Numbered from the stretch's first letter, positions 18,083-27,032 are shown. The stretch: 64,000 nt of DNA from Bacteroidota bacterium (GCA_018266875.1 JAFDZR010000005.1:1-64000); one strand, 5' to 3'. Notes: generated by a model from the letters alone, not told the origin. Program-made: numbers and translations.

Positions 18083-18754
18083 TCAAATATTCTCTAAAAT
18101 TATAAAATTGTTTTCAGTTGTATCCGCGGGCGTATCTTTTTCTCTGAATTTTATTTTATCCTCAAACCTGCACTGCCTGTAAAGAAAACAGACTCCGCAG
18201 AGCGGGTTTTTCGCTTTACAGATATTCCTTCCGAACTTAATAAGATTCGAATGCAGTTCGTATTTTTTTCCTTTCGGGATAATGTCTTTAACTGATTCAT
18301 AAGTCTTTTCAGCTGAGGAAGTCCTGACGATCCCAAGCCGGTTCAGCGTTCTGTGTACATGCGTATCCACAGGAAAAGCATCCCTTCCCATGGCAAAGAT
18401 CAGTACGCATGAAACTGTCTTTACACCGAATCCCTTATGTGAAAGAAACTCGCCGTAAATTTTCCCGTTGCTGTAGTCATGCATGAATTCAAGATCCAGA
18501 CTGCCGAATTTCTTTCTTAAATTTTTCAGCAGGGATTTTATCTCCTTCGCTTTTGTATCTGCAAGTCCGCATACTTTTATTGCATTTCTAATCGAACGGA
18601 GATCCGCATCAGCAGTCTTTTCCCAGCTTCCGTATTTTTCCTTCAGATTCGTAAAAGCCCTGAAAGATGATTTGTCAGTCGTATTCTGTGACAGCTTTGT
18701 AGCGATAAGAACGTCAAGTATTTCCGGTCTGTCTCCGGAAATTTCATAGGGCAT
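18083..18754 (-). CDS. nth: Endonuclease III-like DNA glycosylase/AP lyase
   Basis: This base-excision-repair enzyme removes oxidised pyrimidines and nicks the abasic site. The helix-hairpin-helix G-F-G-V-K-T-V-S carries the catalytic Lys, V-D-T-H-V-H-R-T-L-N-R carries the catalytic Asp, and the C-terminal C-x6-C-x2-C-x5-C binds a 4Fe-4S cluster. The first ATG is at 18754, but the frame is open upstream and translates to residues (K-K-K-I-L-K-V-I-S-A-L-R-N-Y-F-G) that line up with the N-terminal helix of E. coli Nth. The true start is therefore probably 16-27 codons earlier at a non-AUG codon, overlapping or abutting the wecB stop at 18820. Confidence 0.9.
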   Translation of the reverse strand: MPYEISGDRPEILDVLIATKLSQNTTDKSSFRAFTNLKEKYGSWEKTADADLRSIRNAIKVCGLADTKAKEIKSLLKNLRKKFGSLDLEFMHDYSNGKIYGEFLSHKGFGVKTVSCVLIFAMGRDAFPVDTHVHRTLNRLGIVRTSSAEKTYESVKDIIPKGKKYELHSNLIKFGRNICKAKNPLCGVCFLYRQCRFEDKIKFREKDTPADTTENNFIILENI

Positions 18755-18819
18755 TCCGAAATAATTTCTTAATGCGGAGATGACCTTCAGAATTTTTTTC
18801 TTTGTTTCAGCCTGAGAGT

Positions 18820-19947
18820 TTACTTTAATTTTTTTAATAAAACCTTTACAATCCTTTCTGCGGCTTTACCGTCCCAGAGCTTCGGTGTCCTGCCTTTTTT
18901 GAATTTTCCGTTTTCTATTTCCATTATATGCTTCATGATCTTTTTCTCGTCAAGACCGCAGATGACGTTAGTGCCTATCTCCGAAGTTACGGGTCTTTCC
19001 GTATTCTCTCTCAAAGTAATGCAAGGCACTTTAAGAAATGTAGTCTCTTCCTGAATTCCTCCCGAATCCGTAAGAATGAATTTTGCATTCCGGATCAGGT
19101 TAAGAAAATCAAAATATCCCAGCGGCTCTGTAACTATTAAATTTTTTATCGAATAAAAATGATCTTCGAGTCCGAACTTTCCGAGCATTTTCAAGGTCCT
19201 CGGATGAACTGGAAAGACTATGTCGAGCGCCGGATTTAATTTGTTGATGTTTTTAAAAATGGAAATGATTTTTTTCAGATTCTCTTTATTATCTACGTTT
19301 GAAGGTCTGTGAAGAGTAACGAGCGTATAATTTTTCGGGGAAATGCACAGCTCTTTTAATATCTGAGAGCGCTTTGCTTTCTTAAGATAAGATCCAAGCG
19401 AATCTATCATTGTATTGCCCGTAAAGAAAATCTTATTTTTGTCAATGCCTTCATTCAGAAGATTTTTTACTCCGCCCGGCTCAGTAACAAACAGAAAGTC
19501 CGCGAGTACATCCGTTATCATTCTGTTGATCTCTTCCGGCATTGTTCTGTCAAAACTCCTGAGACCTGATTCAATGTGAGCGACCGGAACCGACCTGCCG
19601 GAATCTGTCAGAATCTTTGAGCAGACAATTGCGGCCGCAGCGGTGGAATTTACATCTCCGTATACCAGTACGAGATCGGGTTTTTCTTTTAGAATGACTT
19701 TTTCGAATTCAGTCATTATCATTGCCTTCTGAACCGCATGCGTTCTGGAGCCGATGCCTAGATAAATATGCGGTTTCGGAAGTTCGAGTTCCCTGAAAAA
19801 GACATCTGACATTTTTCTGTCATAGTGCTGTCCTGTATGAACTATTCTGTGCGTGACTTTTGATTTATGCTTCAGAAGCTGTTTATGGACCGGAGCCATT
19901 TTCATGAAGTTCGGTCTGGCTCCTACAACGGAAATGATTTTTTTCAA
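18820..19947 (-). CDS. wecB: UDP-N-acetylglucosamine 2-epimerase (non-hydrolysing)
   Basis: It converts UDP-GlcNAc to UDP-ManNAc for surface polysaccharide. The family pattern is complete: V-G-A-R-P-N-F-M-K near the N-terminus, H-T-G-Q-H-Y-D, V-Y-G-D-V-N-S-T (nucleotide site), H-I-E-S-G-L-R-S-F-D, E-E-I-N-R, T-L-H-R-P-S-N-V-D, and T-D-S-G-G-I-Q-E-E in the C-terminal half. At 375 aa the length is standard. It is the first gene of a likely three-gene unit with nth and the GT9 glycosyltransferase. Confidence 0.95.
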   Translation of the reverse strand: MKKIISVVGARPNFMKMAPVHKQLLKHKSKVTHRIVHTGQHYDRKMSDVFFRELELPKPHIYLGIGSRTHAVQKAMIMTEFEKVILKEKPDLVLVYGDVNSTAAAAIVCSKILTDSGRSVPVAHIESGLRSFDRTMPEEINRMITDVLADFLFVTEPGGVKNLLNEGIDKNKIFFTGNTMIDSLGSYLKKAKRSQILKELCISPKNYTLVTLHRPSNVDNKENLKKIISIFKNINKLNPALDIVFPVHPRTLKMLGKFGLEDHFYSIKNLIVTEPLGYFDFLNLIRNAKFILTDSGGIQEETTFLKVPCITLRENTERPVTSEIGTNVICGLDEKKIMKHIMEIENGKFKKGRTPKLWDGKAAERIVKVLLKKLK

Positions 19948-20275
19948 GAATTCAATATGTTAAATAACCGGATTTGATTTTCAGGAATTTATGAAAAATA
20001 TAGATTAGTTTAAATTGAATTAAAGTATTGAAAAATTCTGCCATGAAGCGGCGAAAATTAATCATTGCAGGTTTAGGATATGTTAAGGAATTCCGATTTA
20101 TTATTTGAACCGGAATACGATTTGAAATAACTTAATCTCAAAATTACCTCATGAAAAACTGAATCAAGGAATTAAAAGAAATAAAAAAAGCTTATTTTAA
20201 CTGATAATTTATAAATGTTGAATAACAGGATATAAAATGTTATGTTCTGATATTACATAAAAACCAATCGTTAAT
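19948..20275. other. Divergent intergenic region
   Basis: AT-rich region between wecB (minus) and the B12-binding regulator (plus). No ORF or RNA is recognised. It must hold promoters for both directions. The possible plus-strand promoter is listed separately. Confidence 0.5.
20218..20248 (+). promoter_or_regulatory. Possible Bacteroidota-type promoter of the B12-binding regulator
   Basis: TTG at 20218 and TATGTTCT at 20241 are separated by 20 bp. They resemble the -33 TTG / -7 TAnnTTTG pattern of Bacteroidota sigma-ABfr promoters with one mismatch in the -7 box. The site is about 30 bp before the TTG start. TGTT-GAAT-AACA (20217-20228) overlaps the -33 box and could be an operator. Weak evidence. 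Confidence 0.3.
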
Positions 20276-21148
20276 TTGGAAAAATTAATTTCTTTGAAAA
20301 ATGCTGCCGCTTTTTTGAAGGTCAGTGAATATACGGTTAAGAAATGGACAGACAGCGGAGTTCTGTTTTGTTTCAGGAACAAGGCAGGTCGCAGACAATT
20401 CCTGTTGAATGATCTTAAAGAACATCTGATTATTCATTCAAATAATCCTTCAATTCCGGAAAGTCCGGTTTACGAACCCGAACTGCATAATAAAATACTG
20501 AAAAAAAACTACAGGTATTTAATAAAATATCTGCTGAAGGGTATTCTGAAAGGAAACGCTGAAGAATCTTATGAATTATTTTTTCCGCTTTATATGAATA
20601 ATTATTCGCTTGAGGAAATATTCGATTATATCCTGAGAGAATCCATGATCAATATAGGTAAAAAATGGAGGAAAGCATCTATGGGTGTTGAACAGGAGCA
20701 TATTGCAAGCAATGCAGTTCTGAATTCTCTTTACATGCTGAATAAAGTTGTTCAGAGCAAAGAGATTAACACAAAGACTGCCATCTGCGCCGGACTTGAG
20801 GATGAATTTCATGAGATAGGATTGTTATGTGTCAGTACAGTACTAAAATCAGCAGGCTGGAATGTTATTTATCCAGGAATAAACCTTCCCTTCGGATCAC
20901 TTATAAATTTATTGAAAATTCACAAACCGGATTTACTATGTATATCCGTTACATATGTTTCAGATAAAAAATCTGTTGAAAAGCAACTAAATGAATTGAA
21001 AGAAATTACTCAAAAAGATAAAATAAAATTTTTAATAGGCGGTAACAATAAATTATCCTCCGGATTCAGGGATTTCAAATGTAAAAACCTAATAAATTTC
21101 AAAAAACAGATCATGAAATCTGATTTGGTTTATTCTGATTACCATTAA
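20276..21148 (+). CDS. CarH-like MerR-type regulator with B12-binding domain
   Basis: The N-terminal MerR/HTH_17 domain (about 4-54; S-E-Y-T-V-K-K-W as recognition helix) would bind DNA. Residues 75-160 form the four-helix cap and 168-287 the Rossmann B12-binding domain. The cap has W131-x9-E141-H142, the adenosylcobalamin-capping motif of light-sensing CarH proteins. His179 in E-x-H-x-x-G is the expected lower ligand, where the wider family has D-x-H-x-x-G. Residue 132 is Arg, whereas Thermus CarH has the His that binds cobalt after illumination. The protein is likely a cobalamin-dependent, perhaps light-responsive, repressor. No carotenoid or photolyase gene is in the window. The start is TTG at 20276, with no in-frame ATG before the HTH domain. 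Confidence 0.85.
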   Translation: MEKLISLKNAAAFLKVSEYTVKKWTDSGVLFCFRNKAGRRQFLLNDLKEHLIIHSNNPSIPESPVYEPELHNKILKKNYRYLIKYLLKGILKGNAEESYELFFPLYMNNYSLEEIFDYILRESMINIGKKWRKASMGVEQEHIASNAVLNSLYMLNKVVQSKEINTKTAICAGLEDEFHEIGLLCVSTVLKSAGWNVIYPGINLPFGSLINLLKIHKPDLLCISVTYVSDKKSVEKQLNELKEITQKDKIKFLIGGNNKLSSGFRDFKCKNLINFKKQIMKSDLVYSDYH

Positions 21149-21355
21149 AAGCGAATACACATTTCCATCCGGTTTAAAACGGAAGTTCCTGAACCGTATT
21201 AAAAAATTTAATTCCGGTCGTTTGGGTAATCAGGCAGGACAGATTTTTTATGAATTTTCAGATGCCGGAGTGGGTTTCCCCGCATCGTCTGTTTATTTCT
21301 CTTGAATATCTTAATCATATTGAATATTTTGCCTAATTAATAAATTAGCAATAAA

Positions 21356-21619
21356 ATGAAAAAGAATTTTCATCCGAAATATTACAAATGTGATGTTATC
21401 TGCAACTGCGGGGAAAACAGAGGGGTTTTATTCACAACACGTTCGACTGTACCGGAAATAAAGGTTGAGATATGTTCTCTATGTCACCCGTTTTTCACGG
21501 GAACGCAGAAGATCATTGATACTGCAGGAAGAGTTGAGAAATTCAACAAGCGTTACGGAAAATCCAAAAAAGCTGCAGAAACAACAGAAACTGCTGAAAC
21601 TACAGAAGCTAAATCATAA
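21356..21619 (+). CDS. rpmE: 50S ribosomal protein L31, zinc-type
   Basis: K-x-F-H-P-K-Y-Y is the L31 N-terminus, and Cys residues in C-D-V-I-C-N-C and C-S-L-C form the zinc site of the C+ form. H-P-F-F-T-G-T-Q-K and [10 protein letters not shown] complete the family pattern. The body is about 70 residues. A Thr/Glu/Ala-rich tail ([12 protein letters not shown]) extends it to 87, longer than the E. coli protein. It is monocistronic and followed by a strong terminator. Confidence 0.95.
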   Translation: MKKNFHPKYYKCDVICNCGENRGVLFTTRSTVPEIKVEICSLCHPFFTGTQKIIDTAGRVEKFNKRYGKSKKAAETTETAETTEAKS

Positions 21620-21649
21620 ATATATTTTTCAGGATTTTCAATTTTTATA

Positions 21650-21680
21650 AAAGCCAATATTTTCCGTATTGGCTTTTTTA
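21650..21680 (+). terminator. Rho-independent terminator of rpmE
   Basis: AAAGCCAATA (21650-21659) pairs perfectly with TATTGGCTTT (21667-21676), with a 7-nt loop and a T6 run. It is 30 bp after the L31 stop and just before the GlmU-like gene. Confidence 0.93.
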
Positions 21681-21703
21681 ATTTGTAAATTAAATCTGCC
21701 GTT

Positions 21704-22966
21704 ATGAAGATCATTATTTTTGAAGACAATAAATACAGGGATCTTTTCCCTCTGAATATGCTGAGGGCTTCCTTCGATATCAAATGCGGAGCCGGGAGCA
21801 TTAAGGACAGGGTTCTTAATATTGTGAACGGAAAATATGATGTTTCGCTAATCTGCAGAAATCAGATCGCCGGTCTTGCAGGCGAGATCTCACCGGAAAA
21901 AATAAATGTCATTCCAAAAGACGATGTCCTTTTTCTCAACGGCAGAGTTGTCTTCGGAAAGGAATTTCTCAAAGTTATCATTTCAAAGAATCAGAAGAAT
22001 ACAGTATGCATTTATAAAAATGAACTGATCTATGCATCGCTTTCAAAAGACAAGGTAAAGGAATTCAGAACGGATTTTGAAAAGACCATTTTATCTGAAC
22101 TGAATTTTAAAGAGTATTTTACTTCGCAGGATCTTAAAGTAACGGGAGCAGAAGATAATGAAGATCTTTCGGTCTTGTGCTATCCATGGGACGCCGTCAA
22201 AAATTTTCTCAACGGCGGACTGAATTCCGATCTGGAAATTTATCTGAACAATTCCCGGAAAAAATTTATTTCACCGAAGAAATCTGAGTTCATGATAAAT
22301 CCAAAAGGCATATTCATTTCACCAAAAGCTGATCTGCTTCCCGGGACAGTTCTCGACGCATCCGAAGGAAAGATCATTATAGAGGAAAACTGCAGAATTG
22401 AACCTTTCTGTTACATTAAAGGACCGGCTTACATTGGGAAGAATACTCTTGTAAAATCCGGCGCAAAGATCTACGGACCGTGCAGTATCGGGAAGAATTC
22501 AAAAGTAGCCGGAGAGATTGCTGAGTCTGTATTCCATTCATATGTAAACAAACAGCATGACGGATTCGTGGGACATTCTTACATCTGTCCTTTTGTAAAT
22601 CTCGGAGCGGATACGGTGACCAGCGATCTGAAAAACAATTATTCAAAAATAAGAATAAAAATGAATTCCGCTGAAACGGATTTCGATACGGGAATGATGT
22701 TCCTGGGAAGTATAATCGGAGATCATTCCAAAACCTCCATCAATACAATGTTAAACACCGGAACGGTTGCCGGTATATTTGCAAACATTTTCGGCGGCGG
22801 ATTCCCCGAAAAAACTATCGGCTCATTCACATGGAACGAGCCGGGAAAAGCAGCCGTGAAGTATCAGTTCGGAAAAGCCGTTGAAACGGCTGTAAAAGTC
22901 ATGGCCAGACGCGGTATCACTATGAGCGCAGATTATGAAAAACTTCTCAGCGGGTATTCAGAATAA
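21704..22966 (+). CDS. GlmU-like nucleotidyltransferase/acyltransferase (alternative bacterial type)
   Basis: The start I-I-F-E-D-N-K-Y-R-D-L-F-P-L-N-M-L-R-A is that of the two-domain family proposed to replace GlmU in Bacteroidota, making UDP-GlcNAc for peptidoglycan and LPS. Residues about 1-195 form a reduced nucleotidyltransferase domain. About 205-400 is a left-handed beta-helix with hexapeptide repeats (I-I-E-E-N-C-R-I-E-P, Y-I-G-K-N-T-L-V-K, S-I-G-K-N-S-K-V-A-G-E). H-S-Y-V-N-K-Q-H-D-G-F-V-G-H-S-Y is the acyltransferase-like active region. A sugar-phosphate specificity other than GlcN-1-P is possible. Confidence 0.85.
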   Translation: MKIIIFEDNKYRDLFPLNMLRASFDIKCGAGSIKDRVLNIVNGKYDVSLICRNQIAGLAGEISPEKINVIPKDDVLFLNGRVVFGKEFLKVIISKNQKNTVCIYKNELIYASLSKDKVKEFRTDFEKTILSELNFKEYFTSQDLKVTGAEDNEDLSVLCYPWDAVKNFLNGGLNSDLEIYLNNSRKKFISPKKSEFMINPKGIFISPKADLLPGTVLDASEGKIIIEENCRIEPFCYIKGPAYIGKNTLVKSGAKIYGPCSIGKNSKVAGEIAESVFHSYVNKQHDGFVGHSYICPFVNLGADTVTSDLKNNYSKIRIKMNSAETDFDTGMMFLGSIIGDHSKTSINTMLNTGTVAGIFANIFGGGFPEKTIGSFTWNEPGKAAVKYQFGKAVETAVKVMARRGITMSADYEKLLSGYSE

Positions 22967-22984
22967 TTCCATTCTATAAAATCA

Positions 22985-23461
22985 TCAGTTCCTGATCTTC
23001 AGAGCCGGCACTATTTCACCTCTGTGACATGTGGTGCAGTTGATAGTAGGTTTGTCCGATTGGATCTCTTTTATATTGCTCAACAAATCTCTTATCTGCC
23101 CTGACATTTCCATCATCTTTCTTGCTATCTGTTTTGCATTCTTTTCATTTGATGCAAAGTCGGAAGTATTATGACAGTGATCACAGCCTACTCCGAGAGC
23201 GGTACTGAAGCCATTCTGCATAATCTTCAGCAGATGTTCAGCAGGAACTCCTTTAAGCATCTCAATATCTTTGAAGACAGAATCAGACGCCATATTTTCT
23301 TTGCCGGCAATATATCCGTTTATCTGATCCACATACATCTGCTTTGCTGCTTCAAGCGAATCATTTGAAAAACCGTTTGCGTTTATGGATTTGTAATTGC
23401 TGAATGAAAATAAAGTTACTGCTGTAAAGAAGATCACTGCTGTTATTAATAATTTTTTCAT
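22985..23461 (-). CDS. Exported diheme c-type cytochrome (reaction-centre cytochrome-like)
   Basis: A signal peptide (about 1-20) is followed by a helical domain with two haem-binding motifs, C93-D-H-C-H97 and C142-T-T-C-H146. The spacing and the G-V-G-C-D-H-C-H-N and N-C-T-T-C-H-R-G contexts match the short cytochromes related to half of the photosynthetic reaction-centre tetrahaem subunit. Nothing photosynthetic is nearby. A Met in the helix before each motif could be the sixth ligand. Role: periplasmic electron carrier. It is convergent with the GlmU-like gene. Confidence 0.87.
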   Translation of the reverse strand: MKKLLITAVIFFTAVTLFSFSNYKSINANGFSNDSLEAAKQMYVDQINGYIAGKENMASDSVFKDIEMLKGVPAEHLLKIMQNGFSTALGVGCDHCHNTSDFASNEKNAKQIARKMMEMSGQIRDLLSNIKEIQSDKPTINCTTCHRGEIVPALKIRN

Positions 23462-23632
23462 ATAATAATTAATTTTTTATCAAAATAAGGATTCATTTGA
23501 TTAATTGAAATTAAGATTCAGGGTTTCCGGGAATGACATTATTCAGTAATAATCAGAAAATATTAAAGTGGCAAAATACTCTCATTGAAAAAAACGCTTA
23601 TAATTGGTATTTTAAACGTTCCGATTAATGCA

Positions 23633-23706
23633 GGGCGGTTAGCTCAGTTGGTTAGAGCGCTACGTTGACATCGTAGAGGTCATTGGTTCGAATCCATTAC
23701 CGCCCA
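23633..23706 (+). tRNA. tRNA-Val (anticodon GAC)
   Basis: The 74-nt cloverleaf has acceptor stem GGGCGGT/ACCGCCC, D arm AGCTC..GAGC, anticodon stem CTACG/CGTAG with loop TTGACAT (anticodon GAC), and T arm with GGTTCGAATCC. The discriminator is A. The genome does not encode CCA (CAA follows). It lies about 60 bp upstream of thrS. Confidence 0.96.
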
Positions 23707-23766
23707 CAAAAGCAATTTCGAATTACGAATTTCAAATTAAAAGCGTAATTTGTTTTTTTATATTTA

Positions 23767-25701
23767 ATGTCATCAGAAAAAATCAAAATAACGTTTCCCG
23801 ATAATTCCGTTAAGGAGTTTGACAAAGGCATTTCGGCTTATGGCATTGCCGCGACCATAAGTCAGCGGCTTGCTGATGATGTGCTTGTTGCGGAAGTCAA
23901 CGGAAAGATGAAGGATATTTCATCGCCTGTGAATGAGGATTCCAAGATAATGTTTCACAAATTCGATTCCGAAAAGGGTAAGGAAGTATTCTGGCATACT
24001 ACTTCGCATATGATGGCTCAGGCGATAGAGGAATTATTCCCCGGTGCAAAATTCGGGGTAGGACCGCCGATAGAAAACGGATTCTATTATGATATTGATT
24101 CGGACAGAAAATTCACCGAAGAAGATCTTAAAAAGATCGAAGACAGGATCCTGGAAATTTCCAAACGCGACCTGAAGCCTGAAAGAACCGATCTGAAAAG
24201 AACCGATGCAATTGAATTCTTCAGATCGAAAAGAGTTGATCCTTATAAAGTTGAAATTCTTGAGACCATTGCAAAGGACGAGGAAAATGTTTCACTTTAT
24301 TCTCAGGGAGAATTCACCGATCTGTGCAGAGGTCCGCATCTTCCCAGTACTCAGAAAGTGAAGTCTGTGAAGCTTCTGTCGGTTTCCGGATCATACTGGA
24401 GAGGCGATGAAAAGCGTCAGATGCTTCAGAGGATCTACGGCATTTCATTTCCCAAACAAAAGGAACTTGATGAATATCTTAAGAATCTTGAAGAAGCGAA
24501 AAAGCGCGATCACAGAAAACTCGGAAAGGAACTTGATCTTTTTTCATTCCATGAAGAAGGTCCAGGATTTCCATTCTGGCATAACAACGGAATGATCCTT
24601 CTTAATAATCTGAAAGAATATCTGAGATCCAAGCTTATTGAACTTGATTATCAGGAGATCAATACTCCTATCATACTCAATCAGAAATTATGGCTTCAGT
24701 CCGGACACTATGATAATTATAAGGAGAATATGTATTTCACCGATATTGATGAAAGGGATTATGCTGTAAAGCCTATGAACTGTCCCGGCAGCACGCTTGT
24801 CTACAGAACAGGAATGAAATCATACAGAGATCTGCCGTTAAGATTATTTGAATTCGGTCTTGTCCACAGACATGAACTTTCGGGAGTGCTCAACGGACTT
24901 TTCAGAGTGAGAAGTTTTACTCAGGATGACGCTCATATTTTCTGCACTCCGGAAATGATAGAGGACGAAGTAAAACTGCTTATAAAGCTAATATTTGATG
25001 TTTACAATACATTCGGATTTGATGATGTGCAGGTATATCTTTCCACCAGACCGGAAAAATTCATTGGTTCGCCGGAAGTTTGGGATAACTCGGAAAAATC
25101 ACTTGCTTCAGCTCTTGATAATGCCGGAATAAAATATAAGATAAACGAAGGGGACGGAGCTTTTTACGGACCTAAAATTGATTTTGTGGTGAAGGACAGT
25201 CTGCGCAGGAACTGGCAGCTCGGAACCATACAGCTTGATTTTTCAATGCCGGAGAGATTCGGACTCGAATATATCGGAAGCGACAGCAATTCACACATAC
25301 CGGTAATGATACACAGAGCAGTATTCGGATCATTCGAAAGATTTGTCGGCGTACTGACCGAGCATTACGGAGGATTTTTTCCGCTTTGGCTCGCGCCTGT
25401 TCAGGTCAGCATACTTCCCATTGCAGATGCGCATTTTGAATATGCGCGGTCTGTTTATGACCGTCTTAGAAAAGAAGGATTCAGAGTCAAAATTGATGAA
25501 AGGAATGAAAAGATTGGATATAAGATAAGGGAATCGGAAAATCTAAAAATACCTTACATGATGATAATTGGTGACAAAGAGGCGGAGGAAGGCAGTGTTT
25601 CGGTCAGACAGCATAAAAAAGGTGATATAGGAAAATTTGAATTGAATGAGTTCATAGAAAAACTTAAATTGCAAGTCCGGGAAAAAGCCGGCTACAATTA
25701 A
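23767..25701 (+). CDS. thrS: Threonyl-tRNA synthetase
   Basis: It charges tRNA-Thr. The order is a TGS domain (1-62; I-K-I-T-F-P-D-N-S), an editing domain (about 63-235, with F-W-H-T-T-S-H-M and C-R-G-P-H-L-P), a class II catalytic core (about 240-540; motif 2 R-L-F-E-F-G-L-V-H-R-H-E, zinc ligands in C-P-G-S-T and later His, motif 3 at G-S-F-E-R-F) and an anticodon-binding domain (about 545-640). At 644 aa the length is normal. It heads the classical thrS-infC-rpmI-rplT-pheS string. Confidence 0.97.
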   Translation: MSSEKIKITFPDNSVKEFDKGISAYGIAATISQRLADDVLVAEVNGKMKDISSPVNEDSKIMFHKFDSEKGKEVFWHTTSHMMAQAIEELFPGAKFGVGPPIENGFYYDIDSDRKFTEEDLKKIEDRILEISKRDLKPERTDLKRTDAIEFFRSKRVDPYKVEILETIAKDEENVSLYSQGEFTDLCRGPHLPSTQKVKSVKLLSVSGSYWRGDEKRQMLQRIYGISFPKQKELDEYLKNLEEAKKRDHRKLGKELDLFSFHEEGPGFPFWHNNGMILLNNLKEYLRSKLIELDYQEINTPIILNQKLWLQSGHYDNYKENMYFTDIDERDYAVKPMNCPGSTLVYRTGMKSYRDLPLRLFEFGLVHRHELSGVLNGLFRVRSFTQDDAHIFCTPEMIEDEVKLLIKLIFDVYNTFGFDDVQVYLSTRPEKFIGSPEVWDNSEKSLASALDNAGIKYKINEGDGAFYGPKIDFVVKDSLRRNWQLGTIQLDFSMPERFGLEYIGSDSNSHIPVMIHRAVFGSFERFVGVLTEHYGGFFPLWLAPVQVSILPIADAHFEYARSVYDRLRKEGFRVKIDERNEKIGYKIRESENLKIPYMMIIGDKEAEEGSVSVRQHKKGDIGKFELNEFIEKLKLQVREKAGYN

Positions 25702-25743
25702 TTTTCCTGTATGCTTAATTTAAATAATTAAAAAACACAGTTT

Positions 25744-26379
25744 ATTAAAAATAAAAAGTACAAAGAGAGAATTAACGATCAGATCCGCGCTCCGCAGATC
25801 AGGGTTTTAGATGACGATGGAAATGCTCTGGGAGTGATGACAAATACTGAAGCTCTCAGAATTGCAATATCAAGAGGAATGGATCTGGTTGAGATCTCTT
25901 CTGCTTCCAAACCTCCTGTTTGTAAAATTGTTGATTACGGCAAATTCAATTACGAAAGACAGAAAAAGGAAAAACTGGCGAAGAAGAATCAGCACGTGAT
26001 GAATATAAAGGAGATAAGGTTCAATCCTAATACTGACACACATGATATAGATTTCAAGACTAAACACCTGAGACAGTTTCTGATAGACGGACATAAAGTA
26101 AAAGCATATGTCATGTTCAAGGGAAGAATGATAACGCATCCGGAGATCGGCAGAAAGCTGATGGATGATATAGTTGAAAAGCTGAACGATATAGCAAAAC
26201 TTGAATCCCCGCCACGTATGGAAGGGAAACAGCTGTTTGCATATTTTCTGCCTGACAAGGTAAAGATCCAGTCTTACAAAGACAGTTTAAAAAAAGAAAA
26301 GAAAGCTGAAAATAAAGCTGACAAAAAAGAAGTAATTTCAGAAGAAAAAAATAAAACAGACGACAAAGAAGATGCCTAA
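25744..26379 (+). CDS. infC: Translation initiation factor IF-3 with AUU start
   Basis: IF-3 binds the 30S subunit, blocks premature 50S joining and proofreads the start codon. The open frame has ATG/GTG only from 25834 on, but the residues before it ([19 protein letters not shown]) are the conserved IF-3 N-terminus. The frame is closed by a stop at 25729-25731, and the fitting start is ATT at 25744, giving 211 aa. AUU is the known infC start that allows IF-3 to repress its own translation. The C-terminus is a Lys/Glu-rich tail. The last 8 bp overlap rpmI. Confidence 0.92.
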   Translation: MKNKKYKERINDQIRAPQIRVLDDDGNALGVMTNTEALRIAISRGMDLVEISSASKPPVCKIVDYGKFNYERQKKEKLAKKNQHVMNIKEIRFNPNTDTHDIDFKTKHLRQFLIDGHKVKAYVMFKGRMITHPEIGRKLMDDIVEKLNDIAKLESPPRMEGKQLFAYFLPDKVKIQSYKDSLKKEKKAENKADKKEVISEEKNKTDDKEDA

Positions 26380-26566
26380 AATGAAATCCAACAGAGCCGC
26401 TAAAAAGAGATTCAAAGTTACCGGCACGGGAAAAGTAAAAAGAGAAAAAGCTTACAGAAGCCACATTCTCACAAAGAAATCCAACAAAAGAAAAAGACAG
26501 CTTGGAAAAGCTACACTGGTATCAGAGCAGGAAACAAGAACTGTTAAAAGAATGATACAGGCTTAA
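26372..26566 (+). CDS. rpmI: 50S ribosomal protein L35
   Basis: This basic protein of 64 aa opens with the L35 start [14 protein letters not shown] and carries [11 protein letters not shown] and K-R-K-R-Q-L. The ATG lies inside the end of infC (8-bp overlap), so translation is probably coupled. Confidence 0.97.
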   Translation: MPKMKSNRAAKKRFKVTGTGKVKREKAYRSHILTKKSNKRKRQLGKATLVSEQETRTVKRMIQA

Positions 26567-26601
26567 ACAATTTTTAATAAAAATTTTTTACAGGAGAAAA
26601 A

Positions 26602-26949
26602 ATGCCACGAGCTAAAAATAAGGTAGCATCACACAGAAGAAGGAAAAGAGTATTAAAAGAGGCGAAAGGATATTACGGCGCCAGAAGTAAAGTTTATACT
26701 GCCGCCAAGAATGCTGTCGAAAAAGGTCTCACTCATGCATATACTGACAGAAAGCTTAAGAAAAGAGAATACAGAAGTCTGTGGATCACAAGGATCAACG
26801 CAGCTGCAAGAATGAACGACACTACTTATTCAAAGCTGATCAACGCTCTCAATAAAAAGAATATTGATATAAGCAGAAAAATGCTCGCTGACCTTGCATA
26901 CGGCAACTCTGAAGCTTTCACAGAGATAGTAAAATTTGCCTTAAAATAA
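26602..26949 (+). CDS. rplT: 50S ribosomal protein L20
   Basis: It is an early-assembly 23S rRNA-binding protein. M-P-R-A-K-N-K-V-A-S-H-R-R-R-K-R-V-L and G-Y-Y-G-A-R-S-K are family hallmarks, and at 115 aa the length is normal. A CAGGAG ribosome-binding site precedes the ATG, unlike most genes here. In E. coli, L20 represses this operon. No matching leader structure was recognised before infC. Confidence 0.97.
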   Translation: MPRAKNKVASHRRRKRVLKEAKGYYGARSKVYTAAKNAVEKGLTHAYTDRKLKKREYRSLWITRINAAARMNDTTYSKLINALNKKNIDISRKMLADLAYGNSEAFTEIVKFALK

Positions 26950-27032
26950 ATTTTTATCGCTTGTTTATTCTGAAAATGAGGCGGGTGTGAATTCGCCTTG
27001 TTTCATTTCAGAAAGAATGTCACTAAAATCCC

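Noticed and set aside
19948-20275. Cobalamin riboswitch before the B12-binding regulator
   Set aside because: No B12-box (GCCACTG-like) or matching multi-stem layout was visible. The region is too AT-rich for such a fold.
23462-23766. T-box or other leader control before thrS
   Set aside because: The gap is filled by tRNA-Val and about 60 bp of plain sequence. No T-box or specifier stem was seen, and the phylum rarely uses T-boxes.
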